Shown piece by piece: positions 1-8,343 of a stretch of 64,000 bases of DNA. Source of the DNA: Naasia sp. SYSU D00948 (GTDB lineage: Bacteria > Actinomycetota > Actinomycetes > Actinomycetales > Microbacteriaceae). Location of the stretch: contig NZ_JAFMTA010000001.1 of the NCBI RefSeq assembly GCF_017916515.1, forward strand, positions 248,001-312,000. The letters run 5' to 3'. The notes beneath the pieces were generated by a model. The model was not told the origin of the DNA. It did not search any database and saw nothing but the letters and a program-made list of their open reading frames with translations. The translations under genes were made by a program, and so were the position numbers. Numbering within the stretch: the stretch's first letter is position 1; every line of letters starts with the position of its first letter.

Positions 1-738
1 GAGGGCTGGGTGACCTCCGGCAAGTTCACCGTGGGCACCGGTGAGCCCGCCTACTACCCGTGGGTCCTCGACGACGACCCGGAGTCCGGCGAGGGCTTCG
101 AGGCCGCCGTCGCCTACGCCGTCGCGGAGGAGCTCGGCTTCGACCGGGACGACGTGGTCTGGGTCCGGACGAGCTTCGAGGAGGCGATCGCTCCGGGGCC
201 GAAGGACTTCGACGTCAACCTGCAGCAGTTCTCGATCACCGAGGAGCGCGCCCAGAACGTCGACTTCTCGAGCCCGTACTACACGACGACCCAGGTCGTC
301 GTCACCACGGAGGCCTCGAAGGGCGCCGACGCCGCCTCGATCGCGGACCTGAAGGACCTGCTGATCGGCGCGCAGACCGGGACCACGAGCTTCACGGCCA
401 TCGAGCAGGTCATCGCGCCGGCCGCCGGGGCGCAGGCCTTCAACACGAATGAGGACGCGGTGCTCGCGCTGCAGAGCGGCACGGTCGACGCGATCGTGGT
501 CGACCTCCCGACCGCGTTCTACATCGCGGGCGTCGAGCTCGACGGCGGCAAGCTGGTCGGCCAGCTGCCCGAGGTCGAGGGCTCGGAGGGCGACCAGTTC
601 GGGTTCGTGCTGGAGAAGGACAGCCCGCTCACCGAGCAGGTCAGCGCGGCCGTCGACGCCCTCCGCGAGGACGGCACGCTCGCCGAGCTCGAGGAGGAGT
701 GGCTGGCCGACGCCGGCGAAGCGCCCGTGCTCGAGTGA
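1..738 (+). CDS. Amino-acid ABC transporter substrate-binding protein (5' end outside window)
   Basis: Captures a polar amino acid outside the membrane and hands it to the permease encoded next. The frame is open from base 1, so the start, signal peptide and any lipobox are outside the window. What remains matches the bacterial type 3 solute-binding fold: an opening GTGEPAYYPWV strand where the family binds ligand, the segment DVNLQQFSITEERAQNVDFS, which corresponds to the conserved hinge region, and a C-terminal DGTLAELEEEW helix. The 3' end overlaps the permease gene (GTG start inside the stop region), so the two are translationally coupled. The ligand cannot be told from sequence; an amino acid is inferred from this family and from the permease and ATPase types. 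Confidence 0.9.
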   Translation, partial: EGWVTSGKFTVGTGEPAYYPWVLDDDPESGEGFEAAVAYAVAEELGFDRDDVVWVRTSFEEAIAPGPKDFDVNLQQFSITEERAQNVDFSSPYYTTTQVVVTTEASKGADAASIADLKDLLIGAQTGTTSFTAIEQVIAPAAGAQAFNTNEDAVLALQSGTVDAIVVDLPTAFYIAGVELDGGKLVGQLPEVEGSEGDQFGFVLEKDSPLTEQVSAAVDALREDGTLAELEEEWLADAGEAPVLE

Positions 739-1598
739 GCGGCGCGCTTCCGACGCCGGAGCCCAGCGGGCTGGAGCTGGAGCGACGGCGCTTCCGGCGC
801 CGCCAGACGGGACGCTCGGTGCTGGTCGCCGCGGCGTCCACGCTGGTCTTCGCGGTCGTGGTGTGGATCACGCTCGTCAACACGCCCGGGTGGGCCCGCG
901 TCCAGTCGACCTTCTTCGACCCGGCGGTCGCGGTCGAGGCGTGGCCGCGGGTGTTCGAGGGGCTGCTCCTCAACCTCGCGGTGCTCGTGTTCGCCGCGGC
1001 GGGGGTCCTCGTCGTCAGCATCGTGCTCGCGATCCTCCGGACCCTTCGCGGACCGGTGTTCTTCCCTCTTCGCGCGCTGGCCGCGGCATACACCGACCTC
1101 TTCCGCGGGCTGCCGCTCATCATCGTCCTCTACGTCGTCGGGTTCGGCATCCCCGGGCTCGGCTTCACCGACACGCGCCCGCCGGCGGCGGTGCTCGGCA
1201 CGGTCGCGCTGATCCTCACCTACTCCGCCTACGTGTCGGAGGTCTTCCGGGCTGGCATCGAGGCAGTCCACCCCTCCCAGCGGCTCGCGGCGCGCTCGCT
1301 CGGGCTGAGCCACGGGCAGACGATGCGGCTCGTCGTGCTCCCCCAGGCCGTGCGCAAGGTGACGCCCGCGCTCATGAACGACCTGGTCGCCATGCAGAAG
1401 GACGTCGGCCTGATCTCGGTGCTCGGCGCGGTGGACGCGGTCCGGGCCGCGCAGATCGAGACGGCCGCCGCGTTCAACTTCACGCCCTACGTGCTCGCCG
1501 GGCTCCTGTTCGTGCTCATCGCCCTGCCGCTCATCCGCCTCACCGACTGGTACACCGCGCGCGTGCGCCGCCGCGAGCAGATGGGGGCCCTCGTATGA
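735..1598 (+). CDS. Amino-acid ABC transporter permease (HisM/GlnP type)
   Basis: Membrane subunit of the importer, 287 residues. The GTG at 735 overlaps the upstream stop and begins VSGALPTPEP. A first transmembrane helix near residues 30-50 is followed by a periplasmic loop, then the standard permease core from about residue 70. The EAA loop that docks on the ATPase is visible around residues 185-205 (AARSLGLSHGQTMRLVVLPQA, shown here in two parts: AARSLGLSHGQ and LPQAVR). The gene overlaps the ATPase start by four bases. Because only one permease is present, it probably works as a homodimer. Confidence 0.93.
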   Translation: MSGALPTPEPSGLELERRRFRRRQTGRSVLVAAASTLVFAVVVWITLVNTPGWARVQSTFFDPAVAVEAWPRVFEGLLLNLAVLVFAAAGVLVVSIVLAILRTLRGPVFFPLRALAAAYTDLFRGLPLIIVLYVVGFGIPGLGFTDTRPPAAVLGTVALILTYSAYVSEVFRAGIEAVHPSQRLAARSLGLSHGQTMRLVVLPQAVRKVTPALMNDLVAMQKDVGLISVLGAVDAVRAAQIETAAAFNFTPYVLAGLLFVLIALPLIRLTDWYTARVRRREQMGALV

Positions 1599-2359
1599 GC
1601 GAGGTGCTGCGGCTCGCCGCCGTACGCAAGTCGTTCGGGAGCCGGGACGTGCTCCGGGGCATCGATCTCCGGGTCGACGAGGGCGAGGTGGTCGCGCTCA
1701 TCGGCGCGAGCGGCTCGGGCAAGTCCACGCTGCTCCGCGTCGTCAACCTGCTCGAGCGCGTCGACGACGGGCAGGTGTTCCTGCGCGGGCAGGACATCAG
1801 CGATCCGCGGGTGGATGCCGACGCGGTCCGCGCGCGGATCGGCGTGGTCTTCCAGCACTTCAACCTGTTCCCGCACCTCTCGGTGCTCGACAACGTCACG
1901 CTCGCCGCGCGGCACGTGCACCGGAGGCGGCGCGAGACGGCGGAGGCCTCCGCGCTCGAGCTGCTCGCGCGCATCGGGCTGTCCGACCACGCGCGCTCCT
2001 ATCCCGACCGGCTGTCGGGCGGGCAGCAGCAGCGGGTCGCGATCGTCCGCGCGATCGCCACGGACCCCGACCTCCTCCTGCTCGACGAGGTCACGAGCGC
2101 GCTGGATCCGGAGCTCGTCGGCGAGGTGCTCGACCTCGTGCGGGAGCTCGCGGCGGCCGGCACGACGATCGTGATGGCGACGCATGAGATGGCCTTCGCG
2201 CGCGACGTCGCCGACCGCGTCGTGTTCCTCGACCGCGGGGTCGTCGCCGAGGAGGGGACGCCCGCCGAGGTGTTCGGGACGCCCCGCGAGCAGCGGACGC
2301 GCGAGTTCCTGGCGCGGGTCGGCGGCCTCGGTCCTCCCCCGTCCGCGGAGCGTGCCTAG
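1595..2359 (+). CDS. Amino-acid ABC transporter ATP-binding protein (GlnQ/HisP type)
   Basis: ATPase that powers the importer, 254 residues. It carries Walker [10 protein letters not shown] near residue 36, the Q-loop (VFQHFNLFPH), the LSGGQQQR signature near residue 139, Walker B LLLLDEVTSALD and the switch histidine in ATHEM. The ATG at 1595 overlaps the permease stop as ATGA. FNLFPHLSVLDNVTLA is typical of the polar amino-acid family. It is the last gene of the operon and ends 12 bases from the stop of the convergent oxidoreductase, with no clear terminator hairpin between them. Confidence 0.95.
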   Translation: MSEVLRLAAVRKSFGSRDVLRGIDLRVDEGEVVALIGASGSGKSTLLRVVNLLERVDDGQVFLRGQDISDPRVDADAVRARIGVVFQHFNLFPHLSVLDNVTLAARHVHRRRRETAEASALELLARIGLSDHARSYPDRLSGGQQQRVAIVRAIATDPDLLLLDEVTSALDPELVGEVLDLVRELAAAGTTIVMATHEMAFARDVADRVVFLDRGVVAEEGTPAEVFGTPREQRTREFLARVGGLGPPPSAERA

Positions 2360-2370
2360 CGCAGCGCCGG

Positions 2371-3870
2371 TCAGTAGCCCGAGAACAGGTCCGTGTGGAC
2401 ACGTCGGGCGCCGGCCGCCCGCAGGGCCCTCCGTGCCTGCTCCAGGAACGACGGCGACCCCGACGCGTACACCCGGCGCTCGGGCAGGCGGTCGACGCGC
2501 CCGAACGCCTCGTCGAGCGACGGAGCCCAGGCCACGTTCGCCGGCGGATCGGCCGGCGGATCGGGCGTGACGAGGATCACGTGGCGCGCCAGCCGGGCGA
2601 CGGTGCGCAGGTACGGAGCCTCCTCCGCCGAGGGCGCCCGGAGCACGAGAGTCACGTCCCGGTCGACCCCGCTCTCGGCATCCGCCTCCAGGTGCCGCAC
2701 GAACGGCGTGACGCCGATCCCGCCCGCGGCGAGGAGCACGGGGATGCGCGAGTCGGCCGGGAGGAGGAAGTCGCCGCCGACGGTGGTCAGCCGCACCTCG
2801 TCGCCGGGGGCGAGGGCCGTGAGCGCCCGCTTGAACGTGCTTCCCGGCTCCGAGGTCTTGACCGCGACGCGGAGCTCGTTCGACCGTGCGCCGACCACCG
2901 TGAGGTGGCGGCGCCGCCCGCGCTTGTCCGGCTTCGCGTGCGGCAGGTCCAGCTCCACGTACTGTCCGGGCAGCACCCGCACGGGACGGTCCGGCGCGAA
3001 CACGAACTCGTAGACGCCGGGCGCGACCTGGTGGCGCGCGGTGTAGCGCAGCCGCGCCCCGGACGGCAGGGCGAGCAGCGCGGCGACCGCGTTCCCGACC
3101 ACGAGGGCGAACTCCTGGCTGAGGTAGAAGGTGCCGGCGCTGAAGCCGAAGCTGATCGGGATCGCGAAGAGGACCGCGACGACGACGGCGACGGCGAAGC
3201 GCTGCCAGCGGCGGGGCGGCAGGGTCTGGGGCTCGGTGAGCAGGAAGCCCGCGAGGAAGAGGATCGGGTACGACCCGAGCGCGAGGCCCGCGGCCTCGCC
3301 GAGGCCGGCGCTGAACGGCACCAGCTGCACGACGACCAGCACGAACGCGAGCCCGGCGAACAGGGCGACCATCCCGAGCGTGCGCGTGCGGACGGCGATG
3401 AGCAGCCCCAGCACGGCCACGAGCGGCGCGAGGACGGGAGTGGCGACCCACCATCCCGCCGCGCCCAGCCCGGTGAGCCCGACGAGGAACGCGGAGATCG
3501 CCGCCGGGTTGAACAGGTGCCGCCGATGGCGCACGAGCAGGAACTTGCTGGCGGCCGCGATCGCGCCGGCGAGGGCGAGGACGCTGAGGCCGACGGGCTC
3601 GAGCGTGGGCAGGAAGAGGAAGAAGAGGATCAGGCCGGTGATGACGGACGACTCGTCGTGCGGGCGCGCGTCGAACGCGATGCCGAGCAGGCGCGTCGCG
3701 CCCCACGTCGCGCCGACGGTGACCGCGGCCGAGACGAGGAGGGCGAGCGGCGAGTAGAAGATGAGCCCGGCCGCCGACAGGGCGACGGACGCGGCGAGGA
3801 GGACGAGGAGGCTGAGTGTCACCAGCCGGTACATGGGGAGCCGCCCGGTGAGCCGGTCGATGAGTCTCAC
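2371..3870 (-). CDS. NqrB/RnfD-like membrane protein fused to a ferredoxin-NADP reductase-type module
   Basis: A 499-residue fusion. Residues 1 to about 270 form a multi-helix NqrB/RnfD-like membrane domain with ARPHDESSVITGL and RHLFNPAAISAFLVG, both recognisable family blocks. Residues 275-499 form a soluble flavoreductase: FAD-binding segment with LPGQYVELDLP and RRRHLTVVG, NAD(P)-binding AAGGIGVTPF near residue 385 and a C-terminal YASGSPSFLEQ. It probably takes electrons from cytosolic NAD(P)H and passes them across the membrane. The GTG start at 3870 overlaps the apbE stop as GTGA, which decides the start. With ApbE and an FMN-binding lipoprotein in the same operon, the likely acceptor is flavin carried outside the membrane. 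The role is inferred from architecture; the terminal acceptor is unknown. Confidence 0.85.
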   Translation of the reverse strand: MRLIDRLTGRLPMYRLVTLSLLVLLAASVALSAAGLIFYSPLALLVSAAVTVGATWGATRLLGIAFDARPHDESSVITGLILFFLFLPTLEPVGLSVLALAGAIAAASKFLLVRHRRHLFNPAAISAFLVGLTGLGAAGWWVATPVLAPLVAVLGLLIAVRTRTLGMVALFAGLAFVLVVVQLVPFSAGLGEAAGLALGSYPILFLAGFLLTEPQTLPPRRWQRFAVAVVVAVLFAIPISFGFSAGTFYLSQEFALVVGNAVAALLALPSGARLRYTARHQVAPGVYEFVFAPDRPVRVLPGQYVELDLPHAKPDKRGRRRHLTVVGARSNELRVAVKTSEPGSTFKRALTALAPGDEVRLTTVGGDFLLPADSRIPVLLAAGGIGVTPFVRHLEADAESGVDRDVTLVLRAPSAEEAPYLRTVARLARHVILVTPDPPADPPANVAWAPSLDEAFGRVDRLPERRVYASGSPSFLEQARRALRAAGARRVHTDLFSGY

Positions 3871-4730
3871 GCCGCGAACACCTCGCCGGGGAGGTCCGCC
3901 GAGAACTCGGCGGAGCCGTCGGTGAACATGCGCACGTACCGGAAGTCGAACTCGTCCGCGAGCCGGTCGGCGCCCGTGAGGAAGAGCGCGGTGGCGAGCC
4001 CGTCCGCCTCCAGAGCGGAGGCGGCGAGGACCCAGGTCGCCGCGACCGAGCGCACGGGCAGCCCGGTGCGGCCGTCGAGCACGTGGTGCAGCCCGTCGCC
4101 CCAGGTCCGGCGGTTCGCCGCGGACGCGCAGAGGGCGCCCGTCACCTCGACCACGCCGATGGCCTGGTCGGCCCGATAGGGATGCTCGAGCGCGACGCGG
4201 AGGGGCTCCCGCCCGGTGTGCAGGAGGTCGCCGCTCGCGTCCACCGTCACCTCGGCGAACCCGAGAAGCGCCAGCGCCTCCGCCACGAGGTCCACCAGGT
4301 ACCCCTTGCCCGCGGCTCCGACGTCGAGCAGGACGGGCCGGGCAGCGGTGACCCGCGTGCCGGCGACGGTGAGCACGCCCTCCCACGGCGGGCTTGCGAC
4401 GGCCGGCCCCTGGGGGGCGAGCCGATAGTCGGCGCCGTAGCCGAGCCTCTCGAGGGAGGCGCCGACGAGCGGCGTGAGCGCGCCGTCGGTCAGGCGGTAC
4501 AGGCGCTCGTAGAGCTCGAGCAGAGGACGGGCGTCCTCGGGCAGGACGACCTCGCCGCCGTGCGCGGCCAGCCGGGCCACGAGGGAGTCGGCGCGGAACC
4601 TCGAGTAGGCGCGGTCGAAATCCTCGATGCGGGAGAGGATCCGGCCGAACTCGCCGTCGTCCAGCGCCTCCGTGGTGTCGATGCGCCAGGTCGTGCCGAT
4701 CGCCTCGAAGCGCCGCTCACTCGGCGGCAT
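3867..4730 (-). CDS. apbE: FAD:protein FMN transferase ApbE
   Basis: Transfers FMN from FAD covalently to a Ser/Thr of a target protein outside the membrane. The 287 residues contain the family hallmarks: LDVGAAGKGYLVD near residue 131 (FAD-binding and Mg site), DASGDLL, HHVLDGRTGLP near residue 216 and ADGLATALF near the C terminus. The ATG at 4730 overlaps the 3' end of the FMN-binding protein gene by 14 bases. No classical signal peptide is seen at the chosen start, so export, if it occurs, is not obvious. The two flanking genes are its natural substrate (FMN-binding lipoprotein) and probable electron donor. Confidence 0.93.
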   Translation of the reverse strand: MPPSERRFEAIGTTWRIDTTEALDDGEFGRILSRIEDFDRAYSRFRADSLVARLAAHGGEVVLPEDARPLLELYERLYRLTDGALTPLVGASLERLGYGADYRLAPQGPAVASPPWEGVLTVAGTRVTAARPVLLDVGAAGKGYLVDLVAEALALLGFAEVTVDASGDLLHTGREPLRVALEHPYRADQAIGVVEVTGALCASAANRRTWGDGLHHVLDGRTGLPVRSVAATWVLAASALEADGLATALFLTGADRLADEFDFRYVRMFTDGSAEFSADLPGEVFAA

Positions 4731-5235
4731 CGGCCTTGATCTTCTCGAGGGCGTCGTTGAAGCCGCCGCTCGTAAGCGACGATCCGGCGACCCTGGAGAC
4801 GTTCAGGGAGTCGATGTCCTTGCCGACGACCTGATCGGCGATGCCGGACGCGAACTGCGTCTGGTACTGCTTCGCATTGCCGGAGGTCGCGTGCGGCGTG
4901 ACGGTCACGTCGGTGACCACGTCGTCCTGCAGCGTGATGCTCACCGTGATCGACTCCTCGCCGCCCGGCGACTGGTAGGACCCGTCCTCCGTGTAGGAGC
5001 CGTCCGCGTACCCGCCGTCCGAAGAACCGGAGTCCGAGGAGCCTCCGTCCGAGGAGCCCGCGTCAGGACCGGTGGTGGCGGAGTCGGAGGTGCCGGCGTC
5101 GCCGGAGGGGTCCGAGTTCATGGCGCCCGCGTTGCCGGAGCAGCCGGCGAGCGCTCCGACGAGGCCGAGTCCGGCGAGCGAGACGGTGGCGGCGCGGGTC
5201 GCGCGGCTCGTGCGCACGGCGAGGTCGTCGGTCAT
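4717..5235 (-). CDS. FMN-binding domain lipoprotein
   Basis: Small extracytoplasmic flavoprotein, 172 residues. An N-terminal hydrophobic stretch ends in the lipobox LAGC with the acylated Cys at residue 32. A low-complexity Ser/Asp/Gly linker spans about residues 35-85, and an FMN_bind domain fills the rest. ApbE targets usually carry [S/T]-G-A-[S/T]-x-[S/T]; here the equivalent segment near residue 150 reads AGSSLTSGGF, so the acceptor would be a Ser in a slightly degenerate context. The ATG at 5235 is chosen over an upstream ATG because AGGGGA lies just before it. It is the first gene of the operon with apbE and the reductase fusion. Confidence 0.88.
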   Translation of the reverse strand: MTDDLAVRTSRATRAATVSLAGLGLVGALAGCSGNAGAMNSDPSGDAGTSDSATTGPDAGSSDGGSSDSGSSDGGYADGSYTEDGSYQSPGGEESITVSITLQDDVVTDVTVTPHATSGNAKQYQTQFASGIADQVVGKDIDSLNVSRVAGSSLTSGGFNDALEKIKADAAE

Positions 5236-5330
5236 GGGGTCCCCTGTTCGGTCGTTTCTCCATTCAAGAACATGCATTCGGAGCAGACACGGTGCCGGGC
5301 TGGGAATCGTTCAAGAATCGCCGACACGCC

Positions 5331-6164
5331 TCACCGGAGCAGGGCCGCGATGGTGGCGGGCACGGCGGCGGCGATGTCGAGGGCCACGAGCGGCCCGCCC
5401 GCGGACGCCCGCTCCCCCGCTCTTCCGTGCAGCCAGACGGCGGCCGCCGCCACGCGGGCGATCCGGGCGGGGTCGGCGCGGAGCTCGTCGGAGCGGGAGG
5501 CGGCGAGCGCACCGAGGATGCCGGCGAGGACGTCGCCCGAGCCCGCGGTCGCGAGCCACGCCGGACCGGCCTGCAGTCGGAATCCGGTGCCGTCGGGCCG
5601 GGCGATGTGCGTCCGGTGCCCCTTGAGCAGCACGACCACACCCAGCTCGGCCGCGGCGCGGGCGGCCCATCCCCCGGGGTCGGCGGCGATGCCGGCCCGG
5701 TCCACGGCCGTACCGCGAGCGGTCAGCAGCGTGGCCAGCTCGCCGTGGTGCGGCGTGACGACGGTCGGGCCCGACGGCGCCCCGGCGAGGTCGAGGGCGC
5801 CCGCATCGAGGACGACGGGAAGGCCCTGAGCGAGCGCCGCGTCGATCTGCTCGCGCAGCTCTTCGCTGCGGCGCGCGGCATCCATGCCGGATCCGATGAC
5901 CCACGCCTGGACCCGCCCGGGCGCCGTGACGGCCTCCGGCCGTCGCTGGAGCACGTACCGGGCGGCCCCCTCGTCGCCGAGGTAGCGGATCATCCCCGCG
6001 CCCGTCCGGGCCGCGCCCTCCACCCCGAGGACCGCGGCGCCCGGGTACTCGGCGGAGCCGGTCAGGATACCCACGACGCCGCGGGAGTACTTGTCGTCCG
6101 CCTCCTCGGGAACCCGGTACTCCGCGGCCGTGTCGGCCTCCGTCCAGTCCGACCAACCCGCCAT
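5331..6164 (-). CDS. nnrD: ADP-dependent NAD(P)H-hydrate dehydratase
   Basis: Repairs hydrated NAD(P)H by ADP-dependent dehydration in the cytosol. The 277-residue protein shows the YjeF C-terminal/ribokinase-like fold: SRGVVGILTGSAEYPGAAVL at the N terminus, VIGSGMD, TPHHGEL, LLKGHRT and the catalytic/nucleotide loop TAGSGDVLAGIL near residue 206. It is a stand-alone dehydratase without the NnrE epimerase domain. It is transcribed away from the old yellow enzyme, and the two starts lie only 34 bases apart, so their promoters overlap. Confidence 0.92.
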   Translation of the reverse strand: MAGWSDWTEADTAAEYRVPEEADDKYSRGVVGILTGSAEYPGAAVLGVEGAARTGAGMIRYLGDEGAARYVLQRRPEAVTAPGRVQAWVIGSGMDAARRSEELREQIDAALAQGLPVVLDAGALDLAGAPSGPTVVTPHHGELATLLTARGTAVDRAGIAADPGGWAARAAAELGVVVLLKGHRTHIARPDGTGFRLQAGPAWLATAGSGDVLAGILGALAASRSDELRADPARIARVAAAAVWLHGRAGERASAGGPLVALDIAAAVPATIAALLR

Positions 6165-6184
6165 GAGGCCATATTCCCAGCAGG

Positions 6185-6190
6185 TAGCGT
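6185..6190 (+). promoter_or_regulatory. -10 element of a leaderless promoter (TAGCGT)
   Basis: TAGCGT lies seven bases before the GTG at 6198. The same spacing recurs before many genes of this window, which suggests transcription starts at the start codon and supports GTG 6198 over the in-frame GTG at 6189. Confidence 0.5.
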
Positions 6191-6197
6191 GAAGCGG

Positions 6198-7277
6198 GTG
6201 TCCTCCGCTCTGTTCACGCCCCTGTCCCTGCGCGGGCTCACCGCCCGCAACCGCCTCTGGGTCGCGCCGATGTGCCAGTACTCCGTGGAGGCGCAGGACG
6301 GCGTCCCGGTCGAGTGGCACCTCGTGCACCTCGGCTCGCTCGCACGCGGCGGCGCCGGCGTCGTGATCACGGAGGCCACGGCCGTCGTGCCCGAGGGCCG
6401 CATCTCCCCGCAGGACACCGGCATCTGGAACGACGAGCAGGCGCGGGCCTGGCGCCGGATCGTCGACTTCCAGCACGCGCAGGGCGCGCTCGCGGGGATG
6501 CAGCTCGCGCACGCGGGCCGCAAGGCGTCGACGCGGCGCCCCTTCGAGGAGCCGCACGGCTCGGTGCCGCCGGAGGAGGGCGGGTGGCGCACGGTCGCCC
6601 CCTCGGCCGTCGCATTCCCCGGGTACGACGAGCCGGTCGCGCTCGACGAGGCGGGCATCGACGCGGTCGTCGAGGCGTTCGCGGCCGGCACCCGGCGAGC
6701 CCGGGGCGCGGGCTTCGACCTCGTCGAGGTCCACGCCGCGCACGGGTACCTGCTGCACCAATTCCTCTCGCCGCTTAGCAACTTCCGGGGGGACGAGTAC
6801 GGGGGAAGCCTCGAGAACCGGGCGCGCCTCCTCCTCCGGGTGGTCCAGGCGGTGCGCGCCGAGGCGGGCGACGGCATGCCGGTGCTCGTGCGGTTCAGCG
6901 GCACCGACTGGGCCCACGGGGGCTGGACCGTCGAGGACACGGCCACCGTGGCCGGCTGGTGCCGCGACGAGGGGGCGGACCTGTTCGACATCTCGAGCGC
7001 CGGCCTCGTCCCGGGCGTCGACATCCCGGTCGGCCCCGGCTACCAGGTCCACCTCGCCGAGCACGTCCGGGAGGCGATCGAGTCCCCGGTCGGCGCGGTG
7101 GGGCTCATCACGGATCCGCACCAGGCGGAGGAGATCATCGCGTCGGGCCGCGCGGACGTCGTGCTGCTCGCCCGCGAGCTGCTGCGCGATCCGCACTTCC
7201 CGCTCCGCGCCGCGCACGAGCTCGGGGTCCGGCTCGACTACTGGCCGCCCCAGTACCTCCGCGCCCGCTGGCGCTGA
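6198..7277 (+). CDS. NADH:flavin oxidoreductase, old yellow enzyme (YqjM-like)
   Basis: FMN-dependent ene-reductase, 359 residues, with a TIM barrel. VAPMCQYS near residue 25 holds the Cys that marks the YqjM (thermophilic-like) subgroup and tunes the flavin. The substrate-binding pair is in HLVHLGS region and EVHAAHGYLLHQFLSP, YGGSLENRARL is the FMN/structural signature, and VRFSGTDW and ARELLRDPHFP close the barrel. It reduces activated alkenes with NAD(P)H; physiological substrates are usually unknown. An in-frame GTG at 6189 is an alternative start, but the TAGCGT element fits 6198. Confidence 0.93.
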   Translation: MSSALFTPLSLRGLTARNRLWVAPMCQYSVEAQDGVPVEWHLVHLGSLARGGAGVVITEATAVVPEGRISPQDTGIWNDEQARAWRRIVDFQHAQGALAGMQLAHAGRKASTRRPFEEPHGSVPPEEGGWRTVAPSAVAFPGYDEPVALDEAGIDAVVEAFAAGTRRARGAGFDLVEVHAAHGYLLHQFLSPLSNFRGDEYGGSLENRARLLLRVVQAVRAEAGDGMPVLVRFSGTDWAHGGWTVEDTATVAGWCRDEGADLFDISSAGLVPGVDIPVGPGYQVHLAEHVREAIESPVGAVGLITDPHQAEEIIASGRADVVLLARELLRDPHFPLRAAHELGVRLDYWPPQYLRARWR

Positions 7278-7286
7278 GACGGCCGT

Positions 7287-7304
7287 TCCGGCGGATCAGC
7301 CGGA
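7287..7304. terminator. Short hairpin between convergent genes
   Basis: TCCGGC (7287-7292) pairs with GCCGGA (7299-7304) around a six-base loop, directly between the old yellow enzyme stop and the CNNM stop. There is no T-tract, so it is only a weak candidate for a bidirectional terminator. Confidence 0.3.
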
Positions 7305-7305
7305 C

Positions 7306-8343
7306 TCAGCGGCGACGGGTCGCGTCCTGCACCTCTCCGACGAGCTCCTCGATGATGTCCTCGAGGAACAGGACCCCCGCGGTCCGCCCGTTCTCGTCGA
7401 ACGCGCGGCCGAGGTGCGCGCCGGCGCGGCGCATCGTGGCGAGCGCGTCCTCCAGCTCCGTGTTCTCGAACACGGAGACCAGCTGGCGCACGAACTTCGG
7501 CGGCACCGGCCGGTCCGCCTCGTCGTCGTCGAGCTCGAGCACGTCCTTGAGGTGCAGGTACCCGGTCGGCTCGCCCGTCTCGTCCACGAGCACGTAGCGC
7601 GAGAAGCCGTGCTGGCTCACGGCCCGCTCGAGGTCGGCGGGCGAGGCGTCCTCGGGCAGGCTCACGAGGTTCTGCACCGGGATGGCGACGTCCGACACCC
7701 GCTTCTCCGTGAACTCGAAGGCGGCGGTGAGGGCACCCGTCCGGTCCGTGAGGACGCCCTCGCGGGTCGACTGGTCGACGATCGTCTGCACCTCCTCGAG
7801 CGTGAAGGTGCTGGTCGCCTCCTCCTTCGGCTCGATCCGGAAGAGGCGGAGGACGCCGTTCGCGCTCGCGTTGAGCGCGTAGATGACGGGACGGAACACG
7901 GTCGCGACGAACACGAGGGCAGGCGCGAGGAGCAGGACGGACCGGTCCGGCACCGAGAAGGAGATGTTCTTCGGAACCATCTCGCCGAGCACGACGTGGA
8001 GGAAGGACACGAGCAGCAGCGCGACCACGAACGAGATCACCGAGATGGCCGCCTCGGGCAGCCCGGTGAGGTGCAGCGGGATCTCCAGGAGATGGTGGAT
8101 CGCCGGCTCGGACACGTTGAGGATCAGCAGCGAGCACACCGTGATCCCGAGCTGACTCGTCGCGAGCATCAGCGTCGCGTGCTCCATCGCGAACAGCGCG
8201 GTCTTCGCGGTCCGCTTGCCCCGCTCCGCGAGCGGCTCGATCTGCGAGCGGCGCGCCGAGATGACGGCGAACTCGGACGCCACGAAGAACGCGTTGACCG
8301 CCAGCAGCACGACGAGCGCCGCGATCCCGCCCCAGTCGCTCAC
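7306..8343 (-). CDS. CNNM/HlyC-family membrane protein with CBS pair, lacking CorC domain
   Basis: 345 residues: a DUF21 (CNNM) transmembrane domain over about residues 1-185 with VASEFAVISARRSQIEP and LGEMVPKNISFSVP, then a cytoplasmic CBS pair at about residues 205-330 ending with LEDIIEELVGEVQD. The C-terminal CorC/HlyC domain of typical family members is absent. Relatives take part in Mg2+/Co2+ homeostasis; the 'hemolysin' label is historical. The GTG at 8343 overlaps the stop of the upstream paralogue as GTGA, so the two are made together and may form a hetero-oligomer (inference). Confidence 0.88.
   Translation of the reverse strand: MSDWGGIAALVVLLAVNAFFVASEFAVISARRSQIEPLAERGKRTAKTALFAMEHATLMLATSQLGITVCSLLILNVSEPAIHHLLEIPLHLTGLPEAAISVISFVVALLLVSFLHVVLGEMVPKNISFSVPDRSVLLLAPALVFVATVFRPVIYALNASANGVLRLFRIEPKEEATSTFTLEEVQTIVDQSTREGVLTDRTGALTAAFEFTEKRVSDVAIPVQNLVSLPEDASPADLERAVSQHGFSRYVLVDETGEPTGYLHLKDVLELDDDEADRPVPPKFVRQLVSVFENTELEDALATMRRAGAHLGRAFDENGRTAGVLFLEDIIEELVGEVQDATRRR

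Noticed and set aside
2395-4179. Long rightward frame across the reductase fusion and apbE genes
   Set aside because: Low-complexity Arg/Glu/Gly/Asp sequence on the strand opposite well-supported genes with coupled starts; no ribosome site.
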